Source: Pseudocalidococcus azoricus BACA0444 (lineage in GTDB: Bacteria; Cyanobacteriota; Cyanobacteriia; Thermosynechococcales; Thermosynechococcaceae). Taken from it: a stretch of DNA of 64,000 nucleotides. Both the position numbers and the translations under genes were made by a program. Shown here one piece after another: positions 48,726-63,200 of the stretch. Location of the stretch: positions 1 to 64,000 of the forward strand of contig NZ_JAVMIP010000015.1 in the NCBI RefSeq assembly GCF_031729055.1, read 5' to 3'. Below the pieces are notes generated by a model that was given only the letters and a program-made list of their open reading frames with translations, had not been told where the DNA came from and searched no databases. Numbering within the stretch: position 1 is the first letter of the stretch; each line of letters opens with the position of its first letter.

Positions 48726-50063
48726 ATGGTCAACTCCCCTGTCTTAAGTACCCAAGTTCCCACGGATTTAGAAGCGTTCTGGATGCCTTTTACGGCCAAT
48801 CGTCAATTTAAGACCCAACCCCGCCTACTGGTTTCTGCTCAGGGGATGTATTACACCAGCCATGATCAGCGGCAAATTTTGGATGGAACGGCGGGCCTGT
48901 GGTGTGTGAATGCGGGCCATTGTCGGCCGGAGATTGTTTCAGCCATTACAGAACAGGCGGCAACTCTAGACTTTGGGCCAACCTTCCAAATGGGACATCC
49001 CGGGCCGTTTCATTTAGCCCATCGTTTGGCCCAACTCACCCCCCCAGGCCTGGATTATGTCTTTTTCACTAATTCTGGCTCTGAAGCAGTCGATACGGCC
49101 CTCAAAATGGCCTTGGCCTATCATCGGCAACGGGGTGAAGGCAGCAGGGTACGTTTAATTGGGCGCGAGCGGGGCTATCATGGCGTGGGCTTTGGGGGGA
49201 TTTCGGTGGGTGGCATTGCCCCAAATCGTAAATTCTTTGGCAGCTTATTGACTGGTGTGGATCATCTTCCCCATACCCACAACCTGGAGCAAAATGCCTT
49301 TAGTCTAGGAATCCCGGCCTGGGGCGCGCATTTAGCCGATGAACTGGAAAAAATTGTTGCTCTCCATGATGCTTCAACCATTGCGGCGGTGATTGTGGAA
49401 CCTGTTGCTGGCTCAACCGGAGTTTTAATTCCGCCCCAAGGCTATCTCCAACGCTTGCGGGATATTTGCGACCGCCACGGGATTTTATTGATTTTTGACG
49501 AGGTGATCACTGGCTTTGGGCGACTCGGGACAGCCTTTGCCGCGGACTACTTTGGGGTGGCTCCTGACTTGATGACGGTGGCGAAGGGGCTGACCAATGG
49601 GGCTATACCGATGGGGGCGGTGTTTGCACGGGATCGTATTTATCAAACCTTCATGGATAGTCCCACCGCCGGGATTGAATTTTTCCACGGTTATACCTAT
49701 TCGGGACATCCCTTGGCCTGTGCGGCTGCCGAAGCGACCTTAAACCTTTATGAGCGGGATGGGATTTTCCACCAGGCCCAGGCCATGGCCCCATTTTGGC
49801 AAGAGGCGATTCATTCCCTCAAAGGTAGTCCCCATGTGGTTGATTTGCGAAATTTGGGTTTAGTGGCGGGGATTGAATTAGCATCTCGGCCGGGGCAACC
49901 GGGGCAACGTGGTTTTGACTGCTTCCAGGCCTGCTATGCCCAAGGACTCCTCATTCGGGTAACCGGGGATATTATTGCCCTTTCGCCGCCGTTAATTATT
50001 AACAAATCCCAAATTGAACAAATTGTCAGTACCATCAGTGATGTTTTGAAAACCTTAGATTAA
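48726..50063 (+). CDS. Class III aminotransferase (omega-amino acid:pyruvate type)
   Basis: The 445-residue PLP enzyme has the N-terminal W-M-P-F-T-A-N-R-x-F-K motif of beta-alanine/omega-amino acid-pyruvate transaminases. The PLP-binding region is F-F-T-N-S-G-S-E-A-V-D-T-A, the aspartate is in D-E-V-I-T-G-F-G-R and the Schiff-base Lys in T-V-A-K-G-L-T-N-G. Probable substrates are beta-alanine or similar amines; not certain. It is monocistronic after the decayed transposon region. Confidence 0.88.
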   Translation: MVNSPVLSTQVPTDLEAFWMPFTANRQFKTQPRLLVSAQGMYYTSHDQRQILDGTAGLWCVNAGHCRPEIVSAITEQAATLDFGPTFQMGHPGPFHLAHRLAQLTPPGLDYVFFTNSGSEAVDTALKMALAYHRQRGEGSRVRLIGRERGYHGVGFGGISVGGIAPNRKFFGSLLTGVDHLPHTHNLEQNAFSLGIPAWGAHLADELEKIVALHDASTIAAVIVEPVAGSTGVLIPPQGYLQRLRDICDRHGILLIFDEVITGFGRLGTAFAADYFGVAPDLMTVAKGLTNGAIPMGAVFARDRIYQTFMDSPTAGIEFFHGYTYSGHPLACAAAEATLNLYERDGIFHQAQAMAPFWQEAIHSLKGSPHVVDLRNLGLVAGIELASRPGQPGQRGFDCFQACYAQGLLIRVTGDIIALSPPLIINKSQIEQIVSTISDVLKTLD

Positions 50064-50123
50064 CCCTTTAAGCCTTGCTGTCTGCTACAACCGTTATTAT
50101 GACTCATACTCCAGTCCTCTGAA

Positions 50124-51257
50124 ATGCCCATGCCGTCTCGATTCTACTCTGCTGTATTGCTTGTGGGACGACAGGTTTTAGGCACGCTTGCCATGGTAGT
50201 CCTCATCGGGGCCTGGGTCTTGGACTGGGATAGTGTTGGGGTGATTGCCGCAAGCGTTTTGTTCCTGGTCAATGCGCCCACCCTTTGGCACTTTACCCAG
50301 CGGTGGATTCAGCAAGATTTAGCTCCTGCCCAACGACAGTTCATCCTGGCGATGTTTGGTATCGTCTTTTCCCTGATTGCCCTAGTCGGAATGACCGAGA
50401 TTTGGCCGTGGATTCAGGGGCGGTTTGCGGGGACAAATTGGGACGCAGTGGGGGCATTAGCAGAAGGCTTTGGCGCGTTGGGGCAAATTTTGGTGGCCTT
50501 GCTGGCTGCCTATGTGGCCTGGCGACAGTATGTGATTTCCCGAGATTTAACCACCCAACAAAACCGCATTACCCAACAGCAAACCATTGATAGCTACTTC
50601 CAAGGGATTTCCGACTTGATTTTGGGGGAGGATGGCCTCCTCGAAGACTGGCCTCCAGAGCGAGCCATTGCTGAAGGACGCACCGCAGCTATTTTGGTTG
50701 GCTTAGATGCGGAGGGTAAGGCCAAAGTGATTCGGTTTCTCTCCAGTGCCAAGTTACTGGCTCCCCTCAAACGCGACCGACGACTGGGGCGGGCAATCTT
50801 TGATGGCCTGGGGGGTTATGAAGAAGACATTGAATTTGGGGTACGGATTATTAACTTAGGCAGTATGTTAGTCGGGGCAGATTTGAGTCATACAGATTTA
50901 CGGTGGACAGAATTTAGTGAAGCAAATCTCACGGGTGCAAATTTCCAGGCCTGTAACTTAACTCGTGCCAATATGCCCGGAACAGTTCTCCAAGGAGCTA
51001 ACTTCACAGCCGCAAACCTCAGCCGCACCCGCTTCTTTTATGGAGACATTACCACCGCCAGCCCCAGAGATCGGGTCACACCCCCTAACTTCAAAACTGG
51101 CAGTCAAACTGGAGCGATTATTGAAGATGCCGACTTTAGTGATGTCCAGGCCCTTTCTGATGATCAACGCTATTACTGCTGTGCCTGGGGTGGTGAAAAA
51201 ACCAGAGCGACCATTCCCGGCGGCTGTGAGGGGATTCCGAATCTTTTAGGTCATTAG
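50124..51257 (+). CDS. Membrane-anchored pentapeptide-repeat protein
   Basis: The 377-residue product has three or so hydrophobic helices (about residues 12-52, 68-92 and 112-135), then a soluble helical region (about 140-240). A short pentapeptide-repeat block follows with A-D-L-S-H-T-D-L-R, A-N-L-T-G-A-N-F and T-R-A-N-M. A Cys-containing tail (Y-Y-C-C-A-W-G) closes the protein. Function unknown. It is the last plus-strand gene before the CRISPR region. Confidence 0.75.
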   Translation: MPMPSRFYSAVLLVGRQVLGTLAMVVLIGAWVLDWDSVGVIAASVLFLVNAPTLWHFTQRWIQQDLAPAQRQFILAMFGIVFSLIALVGMTEIWPWIQGRFAGTNWDAVGALAEGFGALGQILVALLAAYVAWRQYVISRDLTTQQNRITQQQTIDSYFQGISDLILGEDGLLEDWPPERAIAEGRTAAILVGLDAEGKAKVIRFLSSAKLLAPLKRDRRLGRAIFDGLGGYEEDIEFGVRIINLGSMLVGADLSHTDLRWTEFSEANLTGANFQACNLTRANMPGTVLQGANFTAANLSRTRFFYGDITTASPRDRVTPPNFKTGSQTGAIIEDADFSDVQALSDDQRYYCCAWGGEKTRATIPGGCEGIPNLLGH

Positions 51258-51414
51258 CCGTTACAATTCCTGAAACTCAGACAAGAACTATAACCTGATC
51301 TTGCACATTGAAGCTAAATGAAAAAAATGACAGTGAAAAGCAATACTGAATAAGGATTTCAGAAAAGTTGAAAAACACTGGATTAAAATATAGCCAGATT
51401 TTGATGCGTCAAAT

Positions 51415-51813
51415 ATGTTCACAAAACTCAACGAAAAGAAACTCCATGAGGGGCAGCGGACGCGGGAGCGAATCCTGAGCGCACTTGAAAGTCATGAGGT
51501 CTGTGATCGCAATACCCTTTGCAAAATGACAAACCTCTCCTATAGCCAGGTCAGGATCCAAACCGCTAACCTCGTCCAGTCTGGAGTCATTAAGTCATTC
51601 ATCGTCAATAAGTCTCGCTTCTACAAAATCATCGGCATCATCGCCTTACTCGCAAGCACCATCGAAATCGGTATCCATATCTTTGAGGCTAACAAACGTG
51701 AGCAACACGCCCTGGCAGCAGATTACATTGGGTCAGGTGTAATATTGCTGGTTAAAGCATTCAATGCGACTCGGGCATCGACAACTTACAAAAAGCTATC
51801 TTTTCCGATATAA
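51415..51813 (+). CDS. Winged-helix-like small membrane protein beside the CRISPR locus
   Basis: The 132-residue product begins with a probable winged helix: R-T-R-E-R-I-L-S-A-L-E-S-H then L-C-K-M-T-N-L-S-Y-S-Q-V-R-I-Q-T-A-N-L-V-Q-S-G-V-I-K-S. A hydrophobic helix I-I-G-I-I-A-L-L-A-S-T-I-E-I-G (about 70-86) and a second weakly hydrophobic segment (about 100-115) follow. It could be a membrane-bound regulator. It lies 300 bp upstream of cas10 on the same strand. I do not recognise the family and the link to CRISPR is positional only. Confidence 0.6.
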   Translation: MFTKLNEKKLHEGQRTRERILSALESHEVCDRNTLCKMTNLSYSQVRIQTANLVQSGVIKSFIVNKSRFYKIIGIIALLASTIEIGIHIFEANKREQHALAADYIGSGVILLVKAFNATRASTTYKKLSFPI

Positions 51814-52112
51814 GAATTGAATACAGTTGTCGGAATCAGAGGGTCTTTCAGACTATAGCAAACAGTAATCATTCGTGAGATTAGTCCAAGATTATTTGTG
51901 TCTGATAAATTTTGAATTAACCCTAGGCTTATAGAAGGGCTACTCCTTACCAAGGGCAGTGATGATCAAACAGTTTCACAAATGAAAACGGATTGCCATA
52001 CTCCCTTAAAGGGTTTACCGTTAGTCGCACGAAATTTAACATTTTGTTCCTAGTGATAGGTCATTCTAGTAAGGGACTATTGATTTCAAGCAGCGATAAA
52101 AATAGATACCTT
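51814..52112. other. Leader region of the CRISPR-Cas operon
   Basis: About 300 bp before cas10. It contains a perfect short inverted repeat CCCTTAAAGGG (52003-52013) that could be an operator, and AT-rich sequence suitable for a promoter. A weak open frame from 51993 runs into cas10 but its first 40 codons show no Cas10 similarity. No CRISPR repeats were seen. Confidence 0.45.
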
Positions 52113-57063
<4,951 letters not shown>

Positions 57064-57107
57064 CTTAACCATTGTCGATACTATTGAAATTTAGGAATAG
57101 GTGATTT

Positions 57108-57380
57108 ATGAGCCAATATACTATTGATGTTGAACAAATTTTAAATTTAATAAAGAAACTATCCAGTGAAGATAAAATTGTTGTATTAACTGCATTAACT
57201 CAGGAAGTACATTCCGTTGATCCTGAGATGAGTCCAGAAGTTGATGCTGAAAGTAAGCTCTGGCTTGATAGCAATTTGGCTGACCTTTCAAGTACAGATT
57301 GGGAAGAAAATAATTTTAGGCTTGAGCACCCTGTCGAATATATTCCAAATCAAGGTTTAGCCATTCGTGTGAATGAGTGA
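57108..57380 (+). CDS. Probable antitoxin of the MazF-like pair
   Basis: The 90-residue acidic protein begins with a helical region (D-V-E-Q-I-L-N-L-I-K-K-L-S-S-E-D-K) and ends in a Trp/Asn/Glu tail. No family recognised. It overlaps the MazF-like gene by 8 bp, the usual antitoxin-then-toxin layout, which is the basis for the call. Confidence 0.6.
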   Translation: MSQYTIDVEQILNLIKKLSSEDKIVVLTALTQEVHSVDPEMSPEVDAESKLWLDSNLADLSSTDWEENNFRLEHPVEYIPNQGLAIRVNE

Positions 57381-57753
57381 AATGATTAAATTTCTCAGTT
57401 ATGGTGATATTGTGTTAGTTGCTTTGCCAAGTAATCAACCTCAAGGTCATGAACAGGAAGGAAAGAAACCTGCGATCATTGTTGGGATTCCAAAGGGCGT
57501 AACACGTTATCCTTTAATTCTATTAGCTCCCTTGACGAGTAAAATAGGTAAATGGGCATTGGAAAACCCTCTGATGTATCCAAAATTAAGTCCAAGAGTT
57601 GATGCACTGCCCCAAGAGTCTGTAGTTTTATTGGATCAAATTCGAGCAGTTGATGTTAAACGAGTCATTAGCTATTTAGGCTCTCTAACTTCCAACGAAT
57701 ATGAATTAATTCAAAATGGACTAAGCAAAATCTTTAACATTAATGGAGCTTGA
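57373..57753 (+). CDS. MazF/PemK-type toxin
   Basis: The 126-residue beta-rich protein has the PemK/MazF pattern: G-D-I-V-L-V near the start, K-P-A-I-I-V-G, L-I-L-L-A-P-L-T-S-K and V-V-L-L-D-Q-I-R-A-V-D. The last segment matches the conserved D-Q-I-R-T-V/I-D of MazF ribonucleases. It overlaps its putative antitoxin by 8 bp and its stop is next to the cmr4 start, so it is embedded in the operon. Confidence 0.82.
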   Translation: MSEMIKFLSYGDIVLVALPSNQPQGHEQEGKKPAIIVGIPKGVTRYPLILLAPLTSKIGKWALENPLMYPKLSPRVDALPQESVVLLDQIRAVDVKRVISYLGSLTSNEYELIQNGLSKIFNINGA

Positions 57754-57761
57754 TTACAGCC

Positions 57762-58559
57762 ATGACTCAACTTGTTTATCTTTATCTTCTCTCTCCTCTG
57801 CATACTGGAGGCACAACCCAAGAAGGTAATTTATTAGGAATTGCTCGAGAATCTCACACCAATTTACCCTATATTCCTTCCAGTACAATTCGCGGACGGC
57901 TGCGAGCTTCAACAGCAGATAATCAACGATCTGAACTTTGGGGCAATACGATTGATGATGTAACTAAAGAGGGTGATTCTAACCTCACTCAAGGTCAACT
58001 GTGGATTGGGGATGGTTCGCTACTTTGGGTTCCAGTTCCGTCTTTAAGCCATGGCGTGATTTGGGTTAGCTCGCGTTTATTGCTCAAACGGTGGCAGCGA
58101 TTAAACTCAAAAAATCAGGCAAAAGTCCCGGATGAATATAGCAATAACTTCTCCAATAACAATCCGGTTTATCTCAAAGATGCAATTCTCCCAGGCCAAG
58201 ATTTGAAAAAAGTTAACCTCCAGGCCTGGATTCCGCAATCAGAGGTAAGCTGTATCAATCACGCCTTAGTCTTACCAGATCAACACTGTGCCACGTTAAT
58301 TCAAATGTGTCTTTGGCGACAGGTCAAAATTAAGCTCGATGAGCATAAAACGGTAGATGGTGGATTTCGTTATGAAGAAGCTATTCCGCCTGATACACTC
58401 ATGTATTTTCCTTGGGGAATTACAACCCAGGCCAAGGCAAACACAACCGCTGCATCTGATAAATTTGAAGCCATACTCGCTGAGCATTCTGTCTTACAAA
58501 TTGGGGGGCAGGAAAGCTTAGGCCGAGGATTTGTCAAAAACTGGAGTTCAGAAGATTAG
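57762..58559 (+). CDS. cmr4: Type III-B Cmr4 (Cas7-like RAMP), catalytic Asp apparently missing
   Basis: The 265-residue backbone subunit, start at the ATG preceded by GGAG. The N-terminus is Cmr4-like (L-L-S-P-L-H-T-G-G) with the R-E-S-H-T-N-L-P-Y-I-P-S-S-T-I-R-G-R-L-R block. The C-terminus has the I-G-G-Q-E-S-L-G-R-G glycine motif. In Cmr4, the target-cutting Asp sits in a loop of the D-x-P-I-Q-R-E type; here the aligned stretch is N-L-L-G-I-A-R-E with no Asp. Target-RNA cleavage may be lost, though a shifted Asp cannot be excluded without a structural alignment. Confidence 0.86.
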   Translation: MTQLVYLYLLSPLHTGGTTQEGNLLGIARESHTNLPYIPSSTIRGRLRASTADNQRSELWGNTIDDVTKEGDSNLTQGQLWIGDGSLLWVPVPSLSHGVIWVSSRLLLKRWQRLNSKNQAKVPDEYSNNFSNNNPVYLKDAILPGQDLKKVNLQAWIPQSEVSCINHALVLPDQHCATLIQMCLWRQVKIKLDEHKTVDGGFRYEEAIPPDTLMYFPWGITTQAKANTTAASDKFEAILAEHSVLQIGGQESLGRGFVKNWSSED

Positions 58560-58589
58560 AGTTGCAGGGATTTATGGAGAAAAGAGAAA

Positions 58590-58817
58590 ATGTTATCAAC
58601 ACGCCTAAGCAAAGTAGTCTCAAAAGCCCAAGAGCTTCCAGAAGCAATTCAAGACGAGTTGGCAGAACAATTTATAGAAGATATCGAAAATGAACTCAAA
58701 TGGCAGGAAACATTATCTAAACCCCAAGATAGTTTGATTCTCCAAGCCCTCGCCGAGAAAGCAATTGCAGACTCAGAAAACGGACAGACTCAGGAATTGG
58801 GATTTGATGAGCTATGA
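58590..58817 (+). CDS. Probable antitoxin of the RelE/ParE-like pair
   Basis: The 75-residue helical acidic protein (E-A-I-Q-D-E-L-A-E-Q-F-I-E-D-I) has no clear DNA-binding motif. Its stop overlaps the next ATG (ATGA). It is named as antitoxin because of this coupling and size only. Confidence 0.6.
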   Translation: MLSTRLSKVVSKAQELPEAIQDELAEQFIEDIENELKWQETLSKPQDSLILQALAEKAIADSENGQTQELGFDEL

Positions 58818-59086
58818 GGTCGGAGTTAAGTCCAGATTTCATCGAGCGATTCCAAGAGCTTCCAGAAAGGGTGAAAAGAACAGCCAGAAAAAACTATCAA
58901 TTATGGAAGGATAACCCAAGTCATCCAAGTTTGGAGTTTAAGGAAGTCAATCAAGAAAGTCAAATTTGGTCAATCAGAGTCGGAATAGGTTGGAGGGCAC
59001 TGGGCAGGCTTAAGAGCAAAGATGTCGTTATCTGGTTTTGGATTGGCTCTCATGCAGAGTATGACAAATTATTGAAGAAACTGTAA
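58814..59086 (+). CDS. RelE/ParE-superfamily toxin-like protein
   Basis: The 90-residue basic protein shows a RelE/ParE-like pattern: two N-terminal helices (F-I-E-R-F-Q-E-L-P-E-R-V and A-R-K-N-Y-Q-L-W-K), then strands L-E-F-K-E-V, I-W-S-I-R-V-G-I-G-W-R-A-L-G and V-V-I-W-F-W-I-G-S-H-A-E-Y. The last resembles the conserved G-x-H-x-x-Y of this class. Coupled to the preceding gene by a 4-bp overlap and placed between cmr4 and cmr5. Confidence 0.78.
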   Translation: MRSELSPDFIERFQELPERVKRTARKNYQLWKDNPSHPSLEFKEVNQESQIWSIRVGIGWRALGRLKSKDVVIWFWIGSHAEYDKLLKKL

Positions 59087-59120
59087 GTAATTGTTTATTA
59101 AAAATAAGTAGGAGCACCTT

Positions 59121-59546
59121 ATGATTTTTGACCCCCGCACCATTGGTACACCTGTTTATGAAGCCCTTGCTGAGTTAAGAAATGAACAAGAGCAAAATCA
59201 ACGAGATCCAGAAAAACGAAAGAAACAACTGAAGGAACAAAAGAATCAGGCTGTTGAACTCTACACTTATCTTTCAACGTGGGGGTTATTACGCCTTAAA
59301 GCTGAAGAGAAGGCAATTAGTGATGAGCAAAAAGGTAAGAAGCAAGTTGTTAAGGCTTTTTTCGAGTGTCTTGAGCAACTAGCAAAACGTAATGACCTGT
59401 CCCATGATAACGGACTGAACACATTAACTAAGCTAACTGTAGATGAATATTTAGGACTCACAGGCCTGGGGCTGGCTCTAGCTCAAGAGTTTAGTTTTTG
59501 GGCCACTGCGGTTTATCACGATGTTAAAGATGGGGACTCAGAATAA
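59121..59546 (+). CDS. cmr5: Type III-B Cmr5 small subunit
   Basis: The 141-residue all-helical, charged protein fits the Cmr5 (Cas11-like) small subunit by size, helix pattern and position between cmr4 and the cmr6-type gene. The N-terminal half is rich in Glu/Lys/Gln. The C-terminal half contains a conserved-looking D-E-Y-L-G-L-T-G-L-G-L-A-L-A-Q-E segment. Small subunits diverge quickly, so the call is partly by context. Confidence 0.75.
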   Translation: MIFDPRTIGTPVYEALAELRNEQEQNQRDPEKRKKQLKEQKNQAVELYTYLSTWGLLRLKAEEKAISDEQKGKKQVVKAFFECLEQLAKRNDLSHDNGLNTLTKLTVDEYLGLTGLGLALAQEFSFWATAVYHDVKDGDSE

Positions 59547-59548
59547 TT

Positions 59549-60216
59549 ATGTCGTCTGTTGCTATTCCGATTGACTCAATCACCTTGGGGCCTGGTAGCT
59601 CAATGACGGTTAATCAGATTGATTGGCCAAAGTTTCAGCAAATTCTAACTAGCCTGCCCGAACATCGTCAAACCCGCATTGCCTACTACCAAAACACCCT
59701 GGAACTCATGTCCCCCCTCTCCCGCCATGAACGTCCCCATCGGATTGCTGGTTATATTGTCACGGCTTTACTTGATGCTCAAGGGCAAGATTGGGAAGAC
59801 TTTGGTTCAACGACCTTTCAATACCCAGGCCTGGCAGGGATAGAACCCGATACCTGTTTTTATATTGCCAATGCTCAAGCTGTTAGAGACTGCCAAGGCC
59901 GTATTGATGTGAGTCTTTATCCACCCCCAGACTTAGCCATTGAAGCTGATGTCACTTCTAAAACACTGCTGTCAGCCTATGAATCTATTCGCACCCCAGA
60001 ACTATGGATTTATCAAGATCACTCTTTAGAAATCTTCTTTTTCATGGCAACAGCTACCAACCCTCCCCAAGCAGTCTTATTTTTCCTAACATTCCAATTC
60101 CAAACCTTATTCCCGATTTAATTAACCAGGCCCTGACCCTCGGCACTAGCACCATGCTTCGGCAACTTCGACAATCACTAACTCAAAAACCCAATATCTT
60201 CAATGTGGAGAATTAA
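59549..60216 (+). pseudogene. Second Uma2-family endonuclease, frameshifted near its C-terminus
   Basis: Frame 1 (59549-60121) gives the Uma2 core with E-P-D-T-C-F-Y-I and P-P-P-D-L-A-I-E-A-D-V-T then E-L-W-I-Y-Q-D. From about 60030 the family-typical ending (I-P-D-L-I-N-Q-A-L-T-L-G-T-S-T-M-L-R-Q-L-R) continues in another frame to 60216. The break is at a run of five T; one extra T would restore a protein of about 222 residues. Catalytic residues lie upstream of the shift. It starts 2 bp after cmr5 and ends 5 bp before the fusion gene. Confidence 0.75.
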
Positions 60217-60221
60217 GCCTC

Positions 60222-63200
60222 ATGGTCAACCCGCTCGCCCGTCCGCCTAAAAATCCCCTCCCAAAGCCCAATCCACCTGCCACAGCCCGACCCAATTCAG
60301 CCGCCATGCAAAGCCCTGTTCGTCCAGGCCAAGGCAATAATCAGGGCGGTAATCGGGGTGGTGGTGATCATCGCGGCGGCGGTAACAATCAAGGCGGGAA
60401 TCATCAAAACCCAGGCAACAACAACCAACCCTCTCCTTGGCTCGAACATCCCAGTGATCCGATCCCCCGTCCTGATAACTCTGCCAGTTTTGTTGAATAT
60501 CTTCGATGGATGAGAGAAGTTTGCCGCAATCAAAACAGGGATGGTAAAGATCCAACCGATCCAGCAACTAAAGTCCAAATTCTGCAACTTGCTGAAGAGA
60601 AAGCAGACTATCAAGACCGTTTAGAAAAATTGAATGAGCGAACTCGCTTAATCGCTGGACAGAATCATTATTTTGAAGTCACCAGTTCATGGCGGATCCG
60701 GGTCGGTGGACATCGGGGGCCAGAAAGTATTTTATTACCCGCCTTTGATGCTTTAGGAATGCCCTATATTCCTTCTAGTACGTTGCGCGGTGTTGCTCGA
60801 ACCCAGGCCATCCGTGAATTTATGGATCAAGACGGACTGACATGGAAAGAAGCAGAAAAATTAATTGCTCCTTACTTTGGCTCACTCGATGCCTCAAACA
60901 ACGCTGATAAAGCCGGTAAAGTGATTTTTCTCGATGCCTACCCCATTCCTAATCATGGCAAATGTGGACTGGAAGTGGACATGGCAAACAATATCTGGAG
61001 CTGGAGTAATGGCAATAACCTCCCAGAATATTCTCCCAATCCAAACCCATTCTTCTCTCTCAAAAAATCTAAGTTTTTAATTGGTATTAAGCCCACCGGG
61101 GCCTGTGATACTCAAACTTTTAATCAAGTCAAGCAATGGTTAATTAACGGATTAACATCAGGCATTGGCTCCCAAGTCAACACAGGCTATGGCGTTCTGA
61201 CAACTAATAACCAGGTTCCTCAAGGCTTTCTCCAAGTAGATTTCACTCTCGAAGGTCAACTGATTCACGGCTGCCAAAAATTTACCCAATTGACTTTCAA
61301 AAATGATAAATGGCAGACACGGGGTAATCCTGATCCAGAAGTGCGCTCTGTTGCCTTTAAGTCCATGTTGCGGTATTGGTTCCGAGCTTTTGCTCTGGGT
61401 GTTTTGCCTGTAGATATCGTCAAGAATTTAGAAGCCGAAATCTTTGGATCGATCAACCCGCAAAAAAGAGGTTATCTAGTTGTACGAATTGATAATGATA
61501 AATTAGTTAAAAAGGAAGCCAAACAAAAAAATGATGACCCTGGCGAGCAATCTGGAACGTTGATTCTAGATTATTCCACTGAAATCAATGACAATCAAAA
61601 GCAACCTCTAACAAATTTAGCTAAAAATCTCACCTGGCTCATGTTTCATCTTGGGGGTATTGGTCAAGGTGCAAGACGGCCCTGTTATTCTCGAAATAAT
61701 CGTCAATATGCACCCTGGTGGCGTGGCTCAACCCTAATTCCTGAGAGTGAGCATGAATTTTGGGACTTACCCGAAACTCCCCAGGCCATGCAAACCTTAT
61801 TTCGACAACGTTTACAACAGTTCTACCAGGCCTTGAACAACTTCACGACTCACCCCGTTAACTCTGGAAACTTGCGACAAAACGGCGTGGTCAGAAACAA
61901 CCAATGGTCACAAGCAGTAGATACAAATTGTCAAATTTTCGTCTGTACTGGTAAAGCTGAGTTTGGTAAGCCTTGCGCTCTTGCTCAACTTCATCATGAA
62001 AATCTTAAAAAGACAATTACTAACAAGCAAAACAAGCAAGAGAAGATTTATGATCCTGACTTATGTGGAACAACATCTAGGAAAAATGTAAAGCCCTCTC
62101 CAATATGGATTTCTAATATTGAACTAGACTCCGGGAAAGATTATCAAATTGTGACTGTTTTTGGCGCAACCCAGGCCCCACGTAGTACCTATCTTGATAA
62201 TCTTAAGAAAAATACCCAGGCCTGCCTGCAAATTTTCCCTTTTAACAAAAAAATTGCATTGAATCCCATGTCAAAAAAAATACATCACATCTTCATCTCT
62301 CTCGTTGGCAGTCACGATCCAATTCCTGACTCAAAACCAGACCAGACCAAAGAAACTCAAAATGATAAAGGTTCAATTATTAGCCTCATTGAACACCTGA
62401 TCATTCTTAATAACAAACCAGAACAAGTTCATTTGTTACATACAACCGATGAAAAATTCACAAAAAATGCTAGAGATACAGCCTACTGGCTCATAGAAGA
62501 ACTAAAGGAATATGAAGCATCACAAATTACTCTTCATCCCGTCAGCAAAGAATTTTCGGATGACCCGATCCGTCAAGCCCTAGCTATCCAAGAAGCTCGG
62601 ACTCTGATTGATCAACTAGAGCTTAGTCCTAAGAATAACTATCAACTCGAATTTAATGCCTCCTCAGGAACACCAGCGATGAAAACCGTATGGGGCGTTC
62701 TGCAAGCCACTGGTTATTTAAAAACTTCCAGCCGCATCTGGCAAGTGAGAAATCCCAATGAAATGAAAACGGGGCAATCACACATCTTTGAAAATAATGT
62801 TAATCCGCTTAGAGCCGAAATAGAGTTGCAGCTTATAAAATCACAGCTTAAAACTTTTAATTATGCGGCTGCATTAGCAACTTATCTCCAATCAGGACTT
62901 GCGTATAATCCAATTATTGATGCTCTTCTGAAATATGGAAATGCTAGGTTATTTCTTGATTTTAAATCAGCGGATCGTATTCTTTATGAGAGTAAAGTTA
63001 AGTGTGAATATAGATGGAAGAAAGATATTAAAATATTACAAAAAAACATCACTAATCAATCTATAGAAGATAAAAAAATGCTGCTCAGGGAAGGATATTA
63101 CAATGCTATTGTTAAACTAGAAAATAAGCATTATTCAGACTTTCTAGTAGCTCTTTTCCGCCTACAGGAGCATCTCTTAAATTTACTTATCTTCGACATG

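Noticed and set aside
51993..52112. Extra 40 codons at the front of cas10
   Set aside because: They lack Cas10 similarity; the HD motif is positioned normally when translation starts at 52113.
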